Positions 8,017 through 17,210 of a stretch of DNA of 64,000 bases are shown in pieces (positions within the stretch are counted from its first letter, which is position 1; each line of letters begins with the position of its first letter). Under the pieces are notes generated by a model that had not been told where the DNA came from, did no database searches, and saw only the letters and a program-made list of their open reading frames with translations. The stretch lies in contig JALHOL010000005.1 in assembly GCA_022843025.1 (NCBI GenBank), forward strand, positions 186,001-250,000. Reading direction: 5' to 3'. The DNA is from Paracoccaceae bacterium. Its GTDB lineage: Bacteria; Pseudomonadota; Alphaproteobacteria; Rhodobacterales; Rhodobacteraceae. A program made the position numbers and the translations under genes.

Positions 8017-8169
8017 ATGAAAAAGGAACGCCGCTGGCTGAAATCGGTCCTCGCTGCCAGCCTCGAGCCGCAGCCCGCCCTGCCCTGGCAGCGCGGCACT
8101 CGTCGCCGCCCCGAGGCGGTGAAGACCGCCGCCCCCGCGATCAAGCCGCGCGCCATCGCCGCCCGCTGA
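8017..8169 (+). CDS. Small basic protein of unknown function (50 aa)
   Basis: A 50-aa, strongly basic protein that starts MKKERRWLKSVLAAS and ends KPRAIAAR. The middle carries PALPWQRGTRRRPEA. No membrane helix or known domain is visible. GGAGACGGAAG just before the ATG is an adequate ribosome site, and a strong terminator follows 18 bases after the stop, so this is a complete single-gene unit. From memory, similar short hypothetical proteins with the same LKSVLAAS and PW.RG blocks are common in Rhodobacterales. The charge suggests nucleic acid, ribosome or membrane-surface binding; that is inference. Confidence 0.78.
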   Translation: MKKERRWLKSVLAASLEPQPALPWQRGTRRRPEAVKTAAPAIKPRAIAAR

Positions 8170-8187
8170 TCCGCCACCCATTCACGC

Positions 8188-8217
8188 AAAAGGCCGGGCA
8201 CTGCGCCCGGCCTTTTT
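8188..8217. terminator. Strong bidirectional rho-independent terminator
   Basis: A 12-bp stem (8188-8199 with 8205-8216, core AGGCCGGGC) with a 5-base loop and T5 on the right. The A run on the left makes it work for the convergent lrp-family gene as well. Confidence 0.88.
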
Positions 8218-8239
8218 GCATCCCAACCGGAGGCGCGCG

Positions 8240-8740
8240 TCAGGCGCTGCGCGCCAGTCGCGCCTCCAGCACATCAAAGGGAACGCCGGGCTGATCCTTG
8301 GCGCAGCGGATCACGAGGCTGGTCTTTACCGTCGCCACATTCTCGGCCTTCAACAATTCGCCGGTCAGAAAGCCCTGAAAGGTGGAAAGGTCCGGAGCCA
8401 CGCATTTCAGGATGAAATCAATCTCGCCGTTCAGCATGTGGCATTCGCGGACCAGAGGCCATTGGCGGCAGCGTTCCTCGAAGGTGGCAAGGTCGGCCTC
8501 GGCCTGCGATTGCAGGCGGACCATGGCAAAGACCTGCACCTCGAACCCCAGTTCGCGCGCGTCGATATCGGCGTGATAGCCCTTGATATACCCCGCCTCT
8601 TCCAGCGTGCGCACGCGGCGCAGACAGGGCGGCGCGGAAATGCCCACACGTTTGGCCAGTTCCACATTGGTCATGCGGCCATCAGCCTGCAACTCGGCAA
8701 GGATATGACGGTCGATCGGGTCGAGCTTCGATCCGGCCAT
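8240..8740 (-). CDS. Lrp/AsnC family transcriptional regulator
   Basis: 166 aa, the usual Lrp/AsnC length. The N-terminus has a winged helix-turn-helix (LDPIDRHILAELQADGRM, then ELAKRVGISAPPCLRRVRTL, about 5-45). The rest is the RAM ligand-binding domain with MLNGEIDFILKCVA. Family members sense amino acids and often act on an adjacent gene, but here the neighbour trxB is divergent and its link is unclear. ATG at 8740 has AAGGGGAG upstream; a longer in-frame extension runs into the trxB promoter area and is less likely. Confidence 0.9.
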   Translation of the reverse strand: MAGSKLDPIDRHILAELQADGRMTNVELAKRVGISAPPCLRRVRTLEEAGYIKGYHADIDARELGFEVQVFAMVRLQSQAEADLATFEERCRQWPLVRECHMLNGEIDFILKCVAPDLSTFQGFLTGELLKAENVATVKTSLVIRCAKDQPGVPFDVLEARLARSA

Positions 8741-8869
8741 GGTGCGGCTCCCCTTGTTCCGGTTCTTGAAGGCAGTCCGGATATGGGGCCTAGATAGGCG
8801 CGTCGGTGGCCCCGCGCAATATTGTTTCAACAACGCGCAAGAAAAATCGCACACCTTTCAACCAAGTGA

Positions 8870-9925
<1,056 letters not shown>

Positions 9926-9926
9926 C

Positions 9927-9970
9927 CAAATTTCTTCGAAGAAATTTGCAAAAGTTTTCGAAAACTTTTG
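9927..9970. repeat. Two abutting perfect palindromes (hairpin cluster 2)
   Basis: Two 22-bp perfect palindromes touch each other right after the trxB stop. One spans 9927-9948 (half-site CAAATTTCTTC) and the other 9949-9970 (half-site CAAAAGTTTTC). Unlike ordinary GC-rich terminators of this genome the stems are A/T-rich with a central TTCGAA or TCGA. They belong to the same structural class as 1441, 29935 and 44362; the first stem at 44362 differs from the first here at only two symmetrical positions. Confidence 0.88.
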
Positions 9971-10199
9971 CGCCCGGCGGGCCGCCTGTCCCCACGAACC
10001 CTGAACCGGGCAAACGCCCTTCGCCCCAGATGCGGGGCGCTGGAACAGCGTTCCGCGTTGCGACAGAAGCGCAGCATTTCCGCCCTTTTCGTTCGGCTTA
10101 ACCCTTGTTTGCTGGAAATTCATTCGCCAAGGGCGTAAAGCGCCCGGCGACAGGCGGGGTTCGTCCCGCCCAAGAACACCCACCAGAGGCCCGTTTCAG

Positions 10200-11906
10200 A
10201 TGACGCTGTCCAACCTTGCCCCGATCCCGGAGCTTTATGTCTCCCACGACTCCGCCCTCAAGCTTAAGCATGAGGCGGCGAATTTGCCGTCCTGGGATCT
10301 GACCGCGCGTCAGGTCTGCGATCTGGAGCTTTTGATGAATGGCGGGTTCTTCCCGCTGAAGGGCTTCCAGTCCGAGGCCGATTATAACGGCACGGTCGAA
10401 AACATGCGCACCGCCGATGGCACGCTGTGGCCGATCCCGGTGACGCTGGACGTGTCCGAGAAATTCGCCGAAGGCGTCGCGCCGGGGCAGGACATCGCCC
10501 TGCGCGATCAGGAAGGCGTCATCCTTGCCATCATGTCGGTGTCCGACAAATGGGTGCCGAACAAGGCCAAGGAAGCCGAGCATGTGTTTGGCGCCGACGA
10601 TCTGGCCCATCCGGCGGTGAACTATCTGCACAACGTGGCTGGCCCCGTCTATCTGGGCGGCCCGATCACCGGCATCCAGCAGCCCGTGCATTACGATTTC
10701 CGCGCCCGTCGCGACACGCCCAACGAATTGCGTGCCTTCTTCCGCAAGATGGGCTGGCGCCGCATCGTGGCCTTCCAGACCCGCAACCCCCTGCACCGCG
10801 CGCATCAGGAACTGACCTTCCGCGCCGCGAAAGAGGCTGAAGCCAACCTCCTGATCCATCCCGTTGTCGGCATGACGAAGCCGGGCGATGTGGACCATTT
10901 CACCCGCGTCCGCTGCTACGAGGCGGTGCTGGACCAATACCCCGCCTCCACCACGCACCTGTCGCTCCTGAACCTTGCCATGCGCATGGGCGGCCCGCGC
11001 GAGGCGCTGTGGCACGCCATCATCCGCAAGAACCACGGCCTGACCCATTTCATCGTGGGCCGCGATCATGCCGGTCCGGGCAAGAACAGCCAAGGCAAAG
11101 ATTTCTACGATCCCTATGCCGCGCAGACGCTGGTGGCGGAACATCAAAAGGAAATCGGCATCGAGATGGTCGATTTCAAACAGATGGTCTATGTGCAGGA
11201 AAAGGCACAGTATTACCCCGTGGACGAGGTGCCGGAAGGGTCCACCGTCCTTGATATTTCGGGGACCGAACTGCGCCGCCGCCTGCGCGAAGGGCTGGAG
11301 ATTCCCGACTGGTTCTCTTTCCCGCAGGTGGTGACGGAACTGCGCCGCACCTCGCCCCCGCGGGCCAAGCAGGGCTTTACGGTGTTCTTCACCGGCCTGT
11401 CGGGTTCCGGCAAATCCACCATCGCCAACGCGCTGATGGTCAAGCTGATGGAAATGGGCGGTCGCCCCGTCACGCTTCTGGATGGCGACGTGGTGCGCAA
11501 GCACCTGTCGTCGGAACTCGGGTTCTCCAAGGAACATCGCGACATCAACATCCGCCGCATCGGCTATGTCGCGTCGGAGATCACCAAGAACGGCGGCATC
11601 GCCATCTGCGCCCCCATCGCGCCCTACACCGCCACGCGGCGGGCGGTGCGCGAGATGGTCGAGGCTTTCGGTGCCTTCATCGAGGTGCATGTCGCAACCT
11701 CGATCGAAGAATGCGAACGCCGTGACCGCAAGGGCCTCTACAAGCTGGCGCGCGAGGGCAAGATCAAGGAATTCACCGGGATCTCCGATCCCTATGAAGC
11801 GCCGACACAGGCCGAACTGGTGGTCGATACCGAAGGCGCAGACGTGGATTACTGCGCGCAACAGGTGATCCTGAAGCTGGAAAGCATGGGCCTGATCAAG
11901 GCCTAA
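10200..11906 (+). CDS. sat: Bifunctional sulfate adenylyltransferase / adenylylsulfate kinase
   Basis: 568 aa, a fusion of ATP sulfurylase and APS kinase that converts sulfate to PAPS. The sulfurylase part (about 1-385) has the ATP motif QTRNPLHRAH (193-202) and GRDHAG (287-292). The APS kinase part (about 391-568) has a P-loop GLSGSGKST (399-407) and LDGDVVR. This order (Sat-CysC) matches the Rhodobacterales assimilatory enzyme, replacing CysDN. PAPS would feed cysteine synthesis and the sulfotransferase at 767. The upstream 230 bases hold no riboswitch I can recognise. ATG at 10200. Confidence 0.95.
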   Translation: MTLSNLAPIPELYVSHDSALKLKHEAANLPSWDLTARQVCDLELLMNGGFFPLKGFQSEADYNGTVENMRTADGTLWPIPVTLDVSEKFAEGVAPGQDIALRDQEGVILAIMSVSDKWVPNKAKEAEHVFGADDLAHPAVNYLHNVAGPVYLGGPITGIQQPVHYDFRARRDTPNELRAFFRKMGWRRIVAFQTRNPLHRAHQELTFRAAKEAEANLLIHPVVGMTKPGDVDHFTRVRCYEAVLDQYPASTTHLSLLNLAMRMGGPREALWHAIIRKNHGLTHFIVGRDHAGPGKNSQGKDFYDPYAAQTLVAEHQKEIGIEMVDFKQMVYVQEKAQYYPVDEVPEGSTVLDISGTELRRRLREGLEIPDWFSFPQVVTELRRTSPPRAKQGFTVFFTGLSGSGKSTIANALMVKLMEMGGRPVTLLDGDVVRKHLSSELGFSKEHRDINIRRIGYVASEITKNGGIAICAPIAPYTATRRAVREMVEAFGAFIEVHVATSIEECERRDRKGLYKLAREGKIKEFTGISDPYEAPTQAELVVDTEGADVDYCAQQVILKLESMGLIKA

Positions 11907-11927
11907 GCTGAGGCGGTCCGAAACAAC

Positions 11928-11955
11928 AAAGCCCCGCAGAGATGCGGGGCTTTTT
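11928..11955. terminator. Rho-independent terminator shared by sat and parE
   Basis: An 11-bp stem AAAGCCCCGCA (11928-11938) pairs with 11943-11953 around loop GAGA, followed by TT. It lies between the convergent sat and parE genes and touches the parE stop. The A run on its left serves the minus strand. Confidence 0.85.
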
Positions 11956-12248
11956 CATTCGCCAAGCTGTGTGTCGGGATCTTGCCGGACATGCAGGATG
12001 CGGATGACTTCGATCCCGCCCGGCCCTGGTCGATAGAATACGACGTGGGATGCAACGACATAGCGGAGCGGACCGTGACTTGCCCCCACGCTGCGGCCCT
12101 GCATTTCACCCAAGGCAAGACGGCGGCATGCCGCGCGGATGGCAAGGGTATAGTCTATCGCGCGTCGCTCGCCCCACCGATCAACAGTATAATCCCAGAT
12201 ACCATCCAAATCCCCGACCGCAGCCGGGGTAAACGCAACTGAGGTCAC
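11955..12248 (-). CDS. parE: ParE-family toxin (RelE/ParE superfamily)
   Basis: 97 aa, typical of ParE toxins, which usually inhibit gyrase. Family features are FTPAAVGDLDGIWDYTVDRW at the N-terminus, LRYVVASHVVFYRPGPGGIEV in the second half, and VIRILHVRQD near the end. The start overlaps the stop of the upstream antitoxin (ATGA), the classic coupled antitoxin-toxin arrangement. No frame damage is visible, so the pair is probably functional. The cellular target is inferred from family only. Confidence 0.9.
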   Translation of the reverse strand: MTSVAFTPAAVGDLDGIWDYTVDRWGERRAIDYTLAIRAACRRLALGEMQGRSVGASHGPLRYVVASHVVFYRPGPGGIEVIRILHVRQDPDTQLGE

Positions 12249-12499
12249 TCTATACTCCGACCTGTCTCTTTACGCTTCTGCGCTATGAACGCGTCAAAAT
12301 CAAACGGTTCGGCGGGACCGGACCTTTCACCTTCGTCCAGCGCCTCGTGCAGGGCCTTCAGCCTCGTCTCGTAATCTTCCAGCATCCGCAGGCCTGCGCG
12401 CACCACTTCGCTGGCCGATCCATAGCGCCCGGATTCGATCTGTTCGCCGATGAATTGCGAGAAGTGATCACCAATCGTGACCGATGTATTGCGCGGCAT
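12245..12499 (-). CDS. parD: ParD-family antitoxin (ribbon-helix-helix)
   Basis: 84 aa. The N-terminus MPRNTSVTIGDHFSQFIGEQ followed by SGRYGSASEVVRAGLRMLED is the CopG/Arc-type ribbon-helix-helix of ParD antitoxins, and the C-terminal acidic part (EPFDFDAFIAQKR) binds toxin. It should repress its own promoter, seen just upstream at 12528-12556. The ATG at 12499 was preferred to an upstream in-frame start because it gives the family N-terminus and leaves the promoter outside the gene. Confidence 0.9.
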   Translation of the reverse strand: MPRNTSVTIGDHFSQFIGEQIESGRYGSASEVVRAGLRMLEDYETRLKALHEALDEGERSGPAEPFDFDAFIAQKRKETGRSIE

Positions 12500-12527
12500 A
12501 TCTTGTCTCCAACCTCGGCACCCCGGC

Positions 12528-12556
12528 AAAATATACCAACAAGTATTACAGGACAA
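12528..12556 (-). promoter_or_regulatory. parDE promoter with embedded inverted repeat
   Basis: On the minus strand, -35 TTGTCC (12551-12556), a 17-base spacer and -10 TATTTT (12528-12533). The spacer holds AATAC-N6-GTAT, an inverted repeat that overlaps the -10 and could be the ParD operator. Start codon is about 29 bases downstream of the -10. Confidence 0.6.
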
Positions 12557-12606
12557 GCGCGTGCTACGGGCCGCCGCCTGCCACATCAGGATTACCGACG
12601 CCCGTC

Positions 12607-13227
12607 CTACCGCTCCAATGCGCCCTTCCCGGCGAGGATCTGCGTGCGAAAGCCCGCGATGCGGCGGTGGCGCGTCTCGGCCGTCTTGGCGGTGGACAAG
12701 TTCACCACATAGCTGCGCTGCCGCCCCGGCGTCAGGGCATGAAACGCCTCGGCCAGTTCGCCATCAGCATCCAGCGCCTGCACCAGTTCATCGGGCAAAT
12801 CGGGCGCATCTGCCGTCTTGGGCGCTTTGATGCCCGCCTCGGCATACCCCATCGCCTCGGCCAGATAGGCGCGGATCGTGGCGGCCCGGGCCATGACCTC
12901 TGTATCACCCGCAAAGCGCATCACATCAGGGTGCGGCGTGTTCGGCCCCTGCCGTTCCAGAACCCCATCCGGATCGCGCATCAGGGCGGCGTTGAAGAAG
13001 GACAGCCGGAAATCCCCCCGCAGCGCCCCGATCAGAGCGACATTGCGCCCCGCATGGGTATAGCAGGGGTGGCCCCATTTCACCGTCTCGACCAGCCCCG
13101 CACCCCGGCACAGATCGCGCAGCGCCAGCAGGCCGGGCAGCCACTGGCGCACCGAACAATCAGCCGTGTCAAACCGCGCGCACCGCCCGCAGCCCTTGGT
13201 GAAGTATTCTTCGATGTCGGTGATCAT
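12607..13227 (-). CDS. YdeI/OmdA-family protein
   Basis: 206 aa. The N-terminal half matches the DUF1801/YdhG-like fold (TVKWGHPCYTHAGRNVALIGA, cut here in the family style W-x-x-P-xY). The C-terminal segment LTPGRQRSYVVNLSTAKTAE followed by TRHRRI is the OmdA signature (bacteriocin-protection YdeI). The N-terminus has a CGRC pair and another Cys at 24, which might bind metal. Function is not established; some relatives give resistance to antimicrobial peptides. Upstream of parDE on the same strand but separated by over 100 bases. Confidence 0.82.
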   Translation of the reverse strand: MITDIEEYFTKGCGRCARFDTADCSVRQWLPGLLALRDLCRGAGLVETVKWGHPCYTHAGRNVALIGALRGDFRLSFFNAALMRDPDGVLERQGPNTPHPDVMRFAGDTEVMARAATIRAYLAEAMGYAEAGIKAPKTADAPDLPDELVQALDADGELAEAFHALTPGRQRSYVVNLSTAKTAETRHRRIAGFRTQILAGKGALER

Positions 13228-13316
13228 TCCAAACCCCCGAACAGCAGCCTATCGCAGCATTCCGGATCGGCCAACAGCCGAAGGCCGGGCGGGGGCGAAC
13301 CCCGCCCCCCACGCCT

Positions 13317-13544
13317 TCAATGCACGTTCACCGGTGCCATGTCGTTCTGGCGGGCCAAGGCAAAGGCCAGTTCGCGATCCTTCACCAGCGCCAGCCGATC
13401 CCCATCTTCGCCATGCAGCGCGTAGATCGTCTTCAACCCCCCGGCATGGGCCTGCACCTCAGCGGGCAGGTCGTCCACGTTCACCGGGCGGATATAGACG
13501 ATCCGCGTCGCGCCTTCGGGAAGGCCTTCATATTTCGCATCCAT
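13317..13544 (-). CDS. DUF1150 family protein
   Basis: 75 aa. The sequence (TRIVYIRPVNVDDLPAEVQ, then GLKTIYALHGEDGDRLALVK) matches the DUF1150 family, small alphaproteobacterial proteins nearly always encoded next to an Hsp20 gene. It lies 9 bases after the hsp20 stop, so both are probably made from one heat-inducible mRNA. The biochemical role is unknown; association with the small heat-shock protein is inferred from context. Confidence 0.88.
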   Translation of the reverse strand: MDAKYEGLPEGATRIVYIRPVNVDDLPAEVQAHAGGLKTIYALHGEDGDRLALVKDRELAFALARQNDMAPVNVH

Positions 13545-13553
13545 CCTGACACC

Positions 13554-13976
13554 TCATTTCCGACCGTTGCGCGACGTGATGGCGATGGTCTGCACCACGG
13601 TTTCGGGCACGGCCCGTTTCAGATCGATATGCAACAGGCCGTGTTCCATATTGGCCCCCGCCACCTCGACCCCGTCCGCCAGCACGAAGCTGCGCTGAAA
13701 GGCGCGGCTGGCGATGCCCCGGTGCAGAAAGACCCGGTCAACCGGCTCCTCGCCCTGACGGCCCCGGATCACAAGCTGGCGATCCTCGACCGTGATGGCC
13801 AGATCGTCCTCGCGGAACCCCGCGACGGCCAGCGTGATGCGATAGGCGTTTTCCGAGGTCGCCTCGATATTGAATGGCGGATAGCCTTCGGTGGATTTGG
13901 CGGTGCGTTCCACCAGCCGTTCCAGCTGCTCGAACCCCAACAGGAAGGGATGGGTCCCAAAGCTCAGTTTCGTCAT
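13554..13976 (-). CDS. Small heat-shock protein (Hsp20/IbpA type)
   Basis: 140 aa. The alpha-crystallin domain runs from about 33 to 135, with the YRITLAVAGFREDDLAITVED segment (split as in family) and ASRAFQRSFVLADGVEV. The N-terminus PFLLGFEQLERLVERTA is IbpA-like. It should hold unfolded proteins for the chaperones. A candidate RpoH-type promoter lies about 70 bases upstream (14045-14073). The DUF1150 gene follows after 9 bases. Confidence 0.93.
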   Translation of the reverse strand: MTKLSFGTHPFLLGFEQLERLVERTAKSTEGYPPFNIEATSENAYRITLAVAGFREDDLAITVEDRQLVIRGRQGEEPVDRVFLHRGIASRAFQRSFVLADGVEVAGANMEHGLLHIDLKRAVPETVVQTIAITSRNGRK

Positions 13977-14044
13977 CGGTCATGCCCTTGTTGCAAAGCG
14001 ACATTGCGGCGGGGCCCCGGTATCGGCAGCCCCGTCACCTTGAA

Positions 14045-14073
14045 ATATGGGGCCGCGGGGGCAGCATCGCAAG
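14045..14073 (-). promoter_or_regulatory. Candidate RpoH (heat-shock sigma) promoter of hsp20
   Basis: On the minus strand CTTGCGA (14067-14073), a 14-base spacer and CCCCATAT (14045-14052). The enterobacterial sigma-32 consensus is CTTGAAA, 13-15 bases, CCCCATNT; the -10 fits perfectly. It precedes the hsp20 start at 13976 by about 68 bases. Confidence 0.55.
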
Positions 14074-14210
14074 GGCCACAGCGCAAAGCCGGCCCGCCGG
14101 GGCAAGGCTGCGGATTTCCGCGTTTTTCCGACAGAATCCTTCCCGCAAAGCCAGAGAATCACTATATTGTCCTTAGGCAAGAAGAAGCCCCTCTCGTCCA
14201 AGGCAAGGCC

Positions 14211-14429
14211 ATGAACGCGCCCAGCGAAATGAATTTTGAAGACATGCTGCGTATCCGGCTTGAGGTGCTTCGTCGTGAGCATCGCGATCTGGATGAGGCG
14301 ATCCATGCGCTGGAAACCGCAGGGCGGCCCGATCAGCTTACCCTGCGGCGGCTGAAAAAGCAGAAGCTGGCGCTGAAGGATCAGATCGTGAAGCTGGAAG
14401 ATCAGCTGATCCCCGACATCATCGCCTAA
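14211..14429 (+). CDS. YdcH (DUF465) family protein
   Basis: 72 aa, an all-helical small protein: [19 protein letters not shown], then [20 protein letters not shown] and a C-terminal LIPDIIA. This is the DUF465/YdcH pattern, a short helical hairpin of unknown function found widely in proteobacteria. Rich in charged residues and Leu, with no membrane segment. It is divergent from hsp20, so the 230-base gap carries both promoters. It lies 110 bases before purE and may or may not share its mRNA. Confidence 0.87.
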   Translation: MNAPSEMNFEDMLRIRLEVLRREHRDLDEAIHALETAGRPDQLTLRRLKKQKLALKDQIVKLEDQLIPDIIA

Positions 14430-14539
14430 TCGCAAGGCGGGTTTCCCCCCGCCGCCATGGGGACCACGTCTGCCACAGCCGCTTGCCCCCACAGCCCAAT
14501 CCACTATACCCGCGAAATTCGCACAATCCGGGGGCGCTC

Positions 14540-15025
14540 ATGGCCGTTGACGTTGGAATCATCATGGGGTCGCAATCCGACTGGGCCACGATGAAAGAGG
14601 CCGCCGCGATCCTTGATGACCTTGGCATCGGCTATGAGGCAAAGATCGTCTCGGCCCATCGCACGCCCGACAGGCTCTGGTCCTATGGCAAGACCGCCGT
14701 GGATCGCGGGTTGAAGGTCATCATCGCGGGCGCAGGCGGTGCCGCGCATCTGCCCGGCATGATGGCCTCCAAGACACGCGTCCCGGTGATCGGCGTGCCG
14801 GTGCAGACCAAGGCCCTGTCGGGTGTCGACAGCCTTTATTCCATCGTCCAGATGCCCAAGGGCTTTCCCGTCGCCACCATGGCCATCGGCGCCGCAGGCG
14901 CGGCCAATGCGGGGCTGATGGCGGCGGGCATCCTTGCGCTGAACGACCCCGCGCTTGCGGCACGGCTTGACGCATGGCGCGATGCGCTGTCGGCCTCGAT
15001 CCCCGAGGAGCCTTCGGATGACTGA
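14540..15025 (+). CDS. purE: N5-carboxyaminoimidazole ribonucleotide mutase
   Basis: 161 aa, class I PurE. It moves the carboxyl group of N5-CAIR to give CAIR in purine synthesis. Signatures are [14 protein letters not shown] (5-18), SAHRTPDR and the flavodoxin-like core [19 protein letters not shown], then GVPVQT. The ATG at 14540 lies after GGGGGCGC and gives the usual short N-terminus. It overlaps purK by 8 bases, so the pair is translationally coupled, as expected for the two-step PurK-PurE route. Confidence 0.95.
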   Translation: MAVDVGIIMGSQSDWATMKEAAAILDDLGIGYEAKIVSAHRTPDRLWSYGKTAVDRGLKVIIAGAGGAAHLPGMMASKTRVPVIGVPVQTKALSGVDSLYSIVQMPKGFPVATMAIGAAGAANAGLMAAGILALNDPALAARLDAWRDALSASIPEEPSDD

Positions 15026-16097
15026 TCCCCTCGCCACACCCCTCGCCACGGGCGCAACCATCGGCATCCTCGGCGGCGGACAGTTGGGGCGGATGTTGTC
15101 GGTCGCGGCGGCGCGGCTTGGCTTTCGCACGCATATCTTTGAGCCCAGCGCAAACCCGCCCGCCGCCCATGTGGCGGATAAAGTAACGACCGCAGGCTAT
15201 GACGATCTAACGGCGCTCGCGGCCTTCGCGGCCTCGGTCGATATCATCACCTATGAGTTCGAAAACATCCCCACCGCCGCGCTGGATGTGCTTGAGGCGA
15301 CGCATCCCATCCGCCCGAACCGCCGCGCGCTGGCCGTGTCGCAGGACCGGATCGCCGAAAAGGATTTCCTCACTTCTCTTGGCCTGACCACCGCGCCCTA
15401 TGCGGCGGTGAACAGCCTGGATGATCTGCACCACGCCATCGCCCGGATCGGGGTGCCCGCCATCCTGAAAACCACGCGGCTGGGCTATGACGGCAAGGGT
15501 CAGGCGCGGCTGCGCAGCCTGGGCGATACCGAGACCGCCTTCGCCGCCATGAACGGTGCCCCCTCCGTCCTGGAAGGCTTCATCGACTTCAGCCATGAGG
15601 TCAGCGTGATCGCCGCGCGCGGGCTTGATGGCTCGGTCGCCTGCTACGACCCCGGCGAGAATGTGCATAAGGACGGCATCCTTGCCACCACCACCATCCC
15701 CGCCCGCCTGCCCCCGTCACAGCGGACCGATGCCATCCTGCTGGCCGCCCGCATCCTGAACGCGTTGGACTATGTGGGTGTGATGGGGGTGGAGCTGTTC
15801 GTCACCCGCGCCGGGCTGATCGTGAACGAGATCGCACCGCGCGTGCATAACTCGGGGCACTGGACACAGAATGGCTGCGCGGTGGATCAGTTCGAACAGC
15901 ACATCCGCGCCGTGGCGGGGTGGCCCTTGGGCGACGGGTCGCGCCATTCCGACGTGGTGATGGAAAACCTGATCGGGGATGACATCCTGCGCGTGCCTGC
16001 CATCGCGCGGGAAAAGAACGCCGCCCTCCACCTTTACGGCAAGGCCGAGGCGCGGCCCGGCCGCAAGATGGGCCATGTGAACCGGATCGTCAGTTAA
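15018..16097 (+). CDS. purK: N5-carboxyaminoimidazole ribonucleotide synthase
   Basis: 359 aa ATP-grasp enzyme that makes N5-CAIR from AIR, bicarbonate and ATP. The N-terminal domain has [20 protein letters not shown], the ATP-grasp core has [13 protein letters not shown] and EVSVIAARG, and the catalytic end has [15 protein letters not shown]. The ATG at 15018 lies inside the last codons of purE. Its stop overlaps the lrgB stop by 8 bases tail to tail, so there is no space for a terminator between the two convergent genes. Confidence 0.96.
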   Translation: MTDPLATPLATGATIGILGGGQLGRMLSVAAARLGFRTHIFEPSANPPAAHVADKVTTAGYDDLTALAAFAASVDIITYEFENIPTAALDVLEATHPIRPNRRALAVSQDRIAEKDFLTSLGLTTAPYAAVNSLDDLHHAIARIGVPAILKTTRLGYDGKGQARLRSLGDTETAFAAMNGAPSVLEGFIDFSHEVSVIAARGLDGSVACYDPGENVHKDGILATTTIPARLPPSQRTDAILLAARILNALDYVGVMGVELFVTRAGLIVNEIAPRVHNSGHWTQNGCAVDQFEQHIRAVAGWPLGDGSRHSDVVMENLIGDDILRVPAIAREKNAALHLYGKAEARPGRKMGHVNRIVS

Positions 16098-16809
16098 GCC
16101 ACCACCCCACCAGCCCCGGCACGATCAGCGCCGTCATAACCGCGTTCAACCCGATGGCAATCCCCGCGAAGGTGCCTGCCACCGGGTCCACCTGAAAGGC
16201 CCGCGCCGTGCCAATCCCGTGCGAGGCAAGGCCCACCGCAAAGCCCCGCGCGCGGTAATCCCGGATGCCCAGCCCGTTCATCAGGGGCGTCACCACCACC
16301 GCACCGATCATGCCCGTCAGGATCACCAGCACCGCCGTCAGCGCAGGATCACCGCCCAGCCCTTCGGTGATGGACATGGCAACCCCCGCCGTCACCGACT
16401 TGGGCGCAATCGCCACCAGCACCGCATCCGATGCGCCAAAGGCCCAGGCCACACCCAAGGCCGACACCGCCGCAGTCACACTGCCCGCCACCAGCGCCGC
16501 CAGCATCGGCAAGGCCGACCGCAGGACCGTCGCGCGATGCTCCCACAGCGGCAGGGCAAGGGCCACCGTCGCAGGCCCAAGCAGGAAATGGATGAACTGC
16601 GCGCCTTCGAAATAGGTCGGGTAATCGGTGCCCGATGCCAGCAGCAGTCCCCCGACCAGCACCACGGCAATCAGCACCGGATTGGCCATCGGATGCCGCC
16701 CCGCCCGCGCGGATGCCCAATCCGCCACCGCATAGGCCGCCAGCGTCACCGTCAGCCACAGAAGCGGCCCTTCGGTCAGATAAACCCAAAGCGCAAAGTC
16801 CGTCGCCAT
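16090..16809 (-). CDS. lrgB: LrgB/CidB family membrane protein
   Basis: 239 aa with about seven hydrophobic segments. The family core is visible: FLLGPATVALALPLWEHR, then AIAPKSVTAGVAMSITEGLG and ASHGIGTARAFQ. LrgB works with LrgA in murein hydrolase control and programmed lysis in firmicutes; in plants and several bacteria the LrgAB type moves glycolate, lactate or pyruvate. Which applies here is not known. The ATG at 16809 shares a base with the lrgA stop. Confidence 0.93.
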   Translation of the reverse strand: MATDFALWVYLTEGPLLWLTVTLAAYAVADWASARAGRHPMANPVLIAVVLVGGLLLASGTDYPTYFEGAQFIHFLLGPATVALALPLWEHRATVLRSALPMLAALVAGSVTAAVSALGVAWAFGASDAVLVAIAPKSVTAGVAMSITEGLGGDPALTAVLVILTGMIGAVVVTPLMNGLGIRDYRARGFAVGLASHGIGTARAFQVDPVAGTFAGIAIGLNAVMTALIVPGLVGWWLN

Positions 16810-17168
16810 CACGCCTGCCCCATCATCCGCGCCACCAGCCGAAAGGTGACAACCGACACGATCAGCGTCAGCACGGTTGACACCACCAGCGCCGCCGCCA
16901 GCGCCAGCCACGCCCCGGCCAGCACCTCCAGATTGCCCACCACGCCCACACCCGCCGGCACGAACAAAAGCGACAGATGCGCCAGCAGGAACCGCCCCGC
17001 CGGTTCCACCCCCGCCAGGACGGGCGGCGAAAACCGGTCACGCAGCCACAGCACCCCCAGCATCGCGGCCATCCCGATCACCGGCCCCGGCACGGGCAGG
17101 CCAAGGCCCCGCGCGACAACCTCACCCAGCAACTGACAGCCAAGAATGACCGCAAGACTTCCGATCAT
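16809..17168 (-). CDS. lrgA: LrgA/CidA family holin-like membrane protein
   Basis: 119 aa with four membrane segments. GCQLLGEVVARGLGLPVPGP and VIGMAAMLGVLWL near the N-terminus, then LSLLFVPAGVGVVGN, are typical of the CidA/LrgA family, which resembles phage holins. First gene of a two-gene lrgAB operon with one shared base at the junction. No LytSR regulator is encoded nearby, so regulation is unclear. Confidence 0.93.
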   Translation of the reverse strand: MIGSLAVILGCQLLGEVVARGLGLPVPGPVIGMAAMLGVLWLRDRFSPPVLAGVEPAGRFLLAHLSLLFVPAGVGVVGNLEVLAGAWLALAAALVVSTVLTLIVSVVTFRLVARMMGQA

Positions 17169-17210
17169 GCCAGTCTCTCCCTTTCCCTACCCAATTCCTT
17201 GCGCCCCCTG

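Noticed and set aside
9971..10199. SAM riboswitch upstream of sat
   Set aside because: I looked for SAM-I and SAM-II core motifs in the leader and found none.
10098..11861. Long antisense reading frame across sat-cysC
   Set aside because: It is a shadow of a high-GC gene: no ribosome site, no recognisable domain, and the sense gene is certain. The same holds for long antisense frames over atpD, atpA, clpA, groL and hisS.
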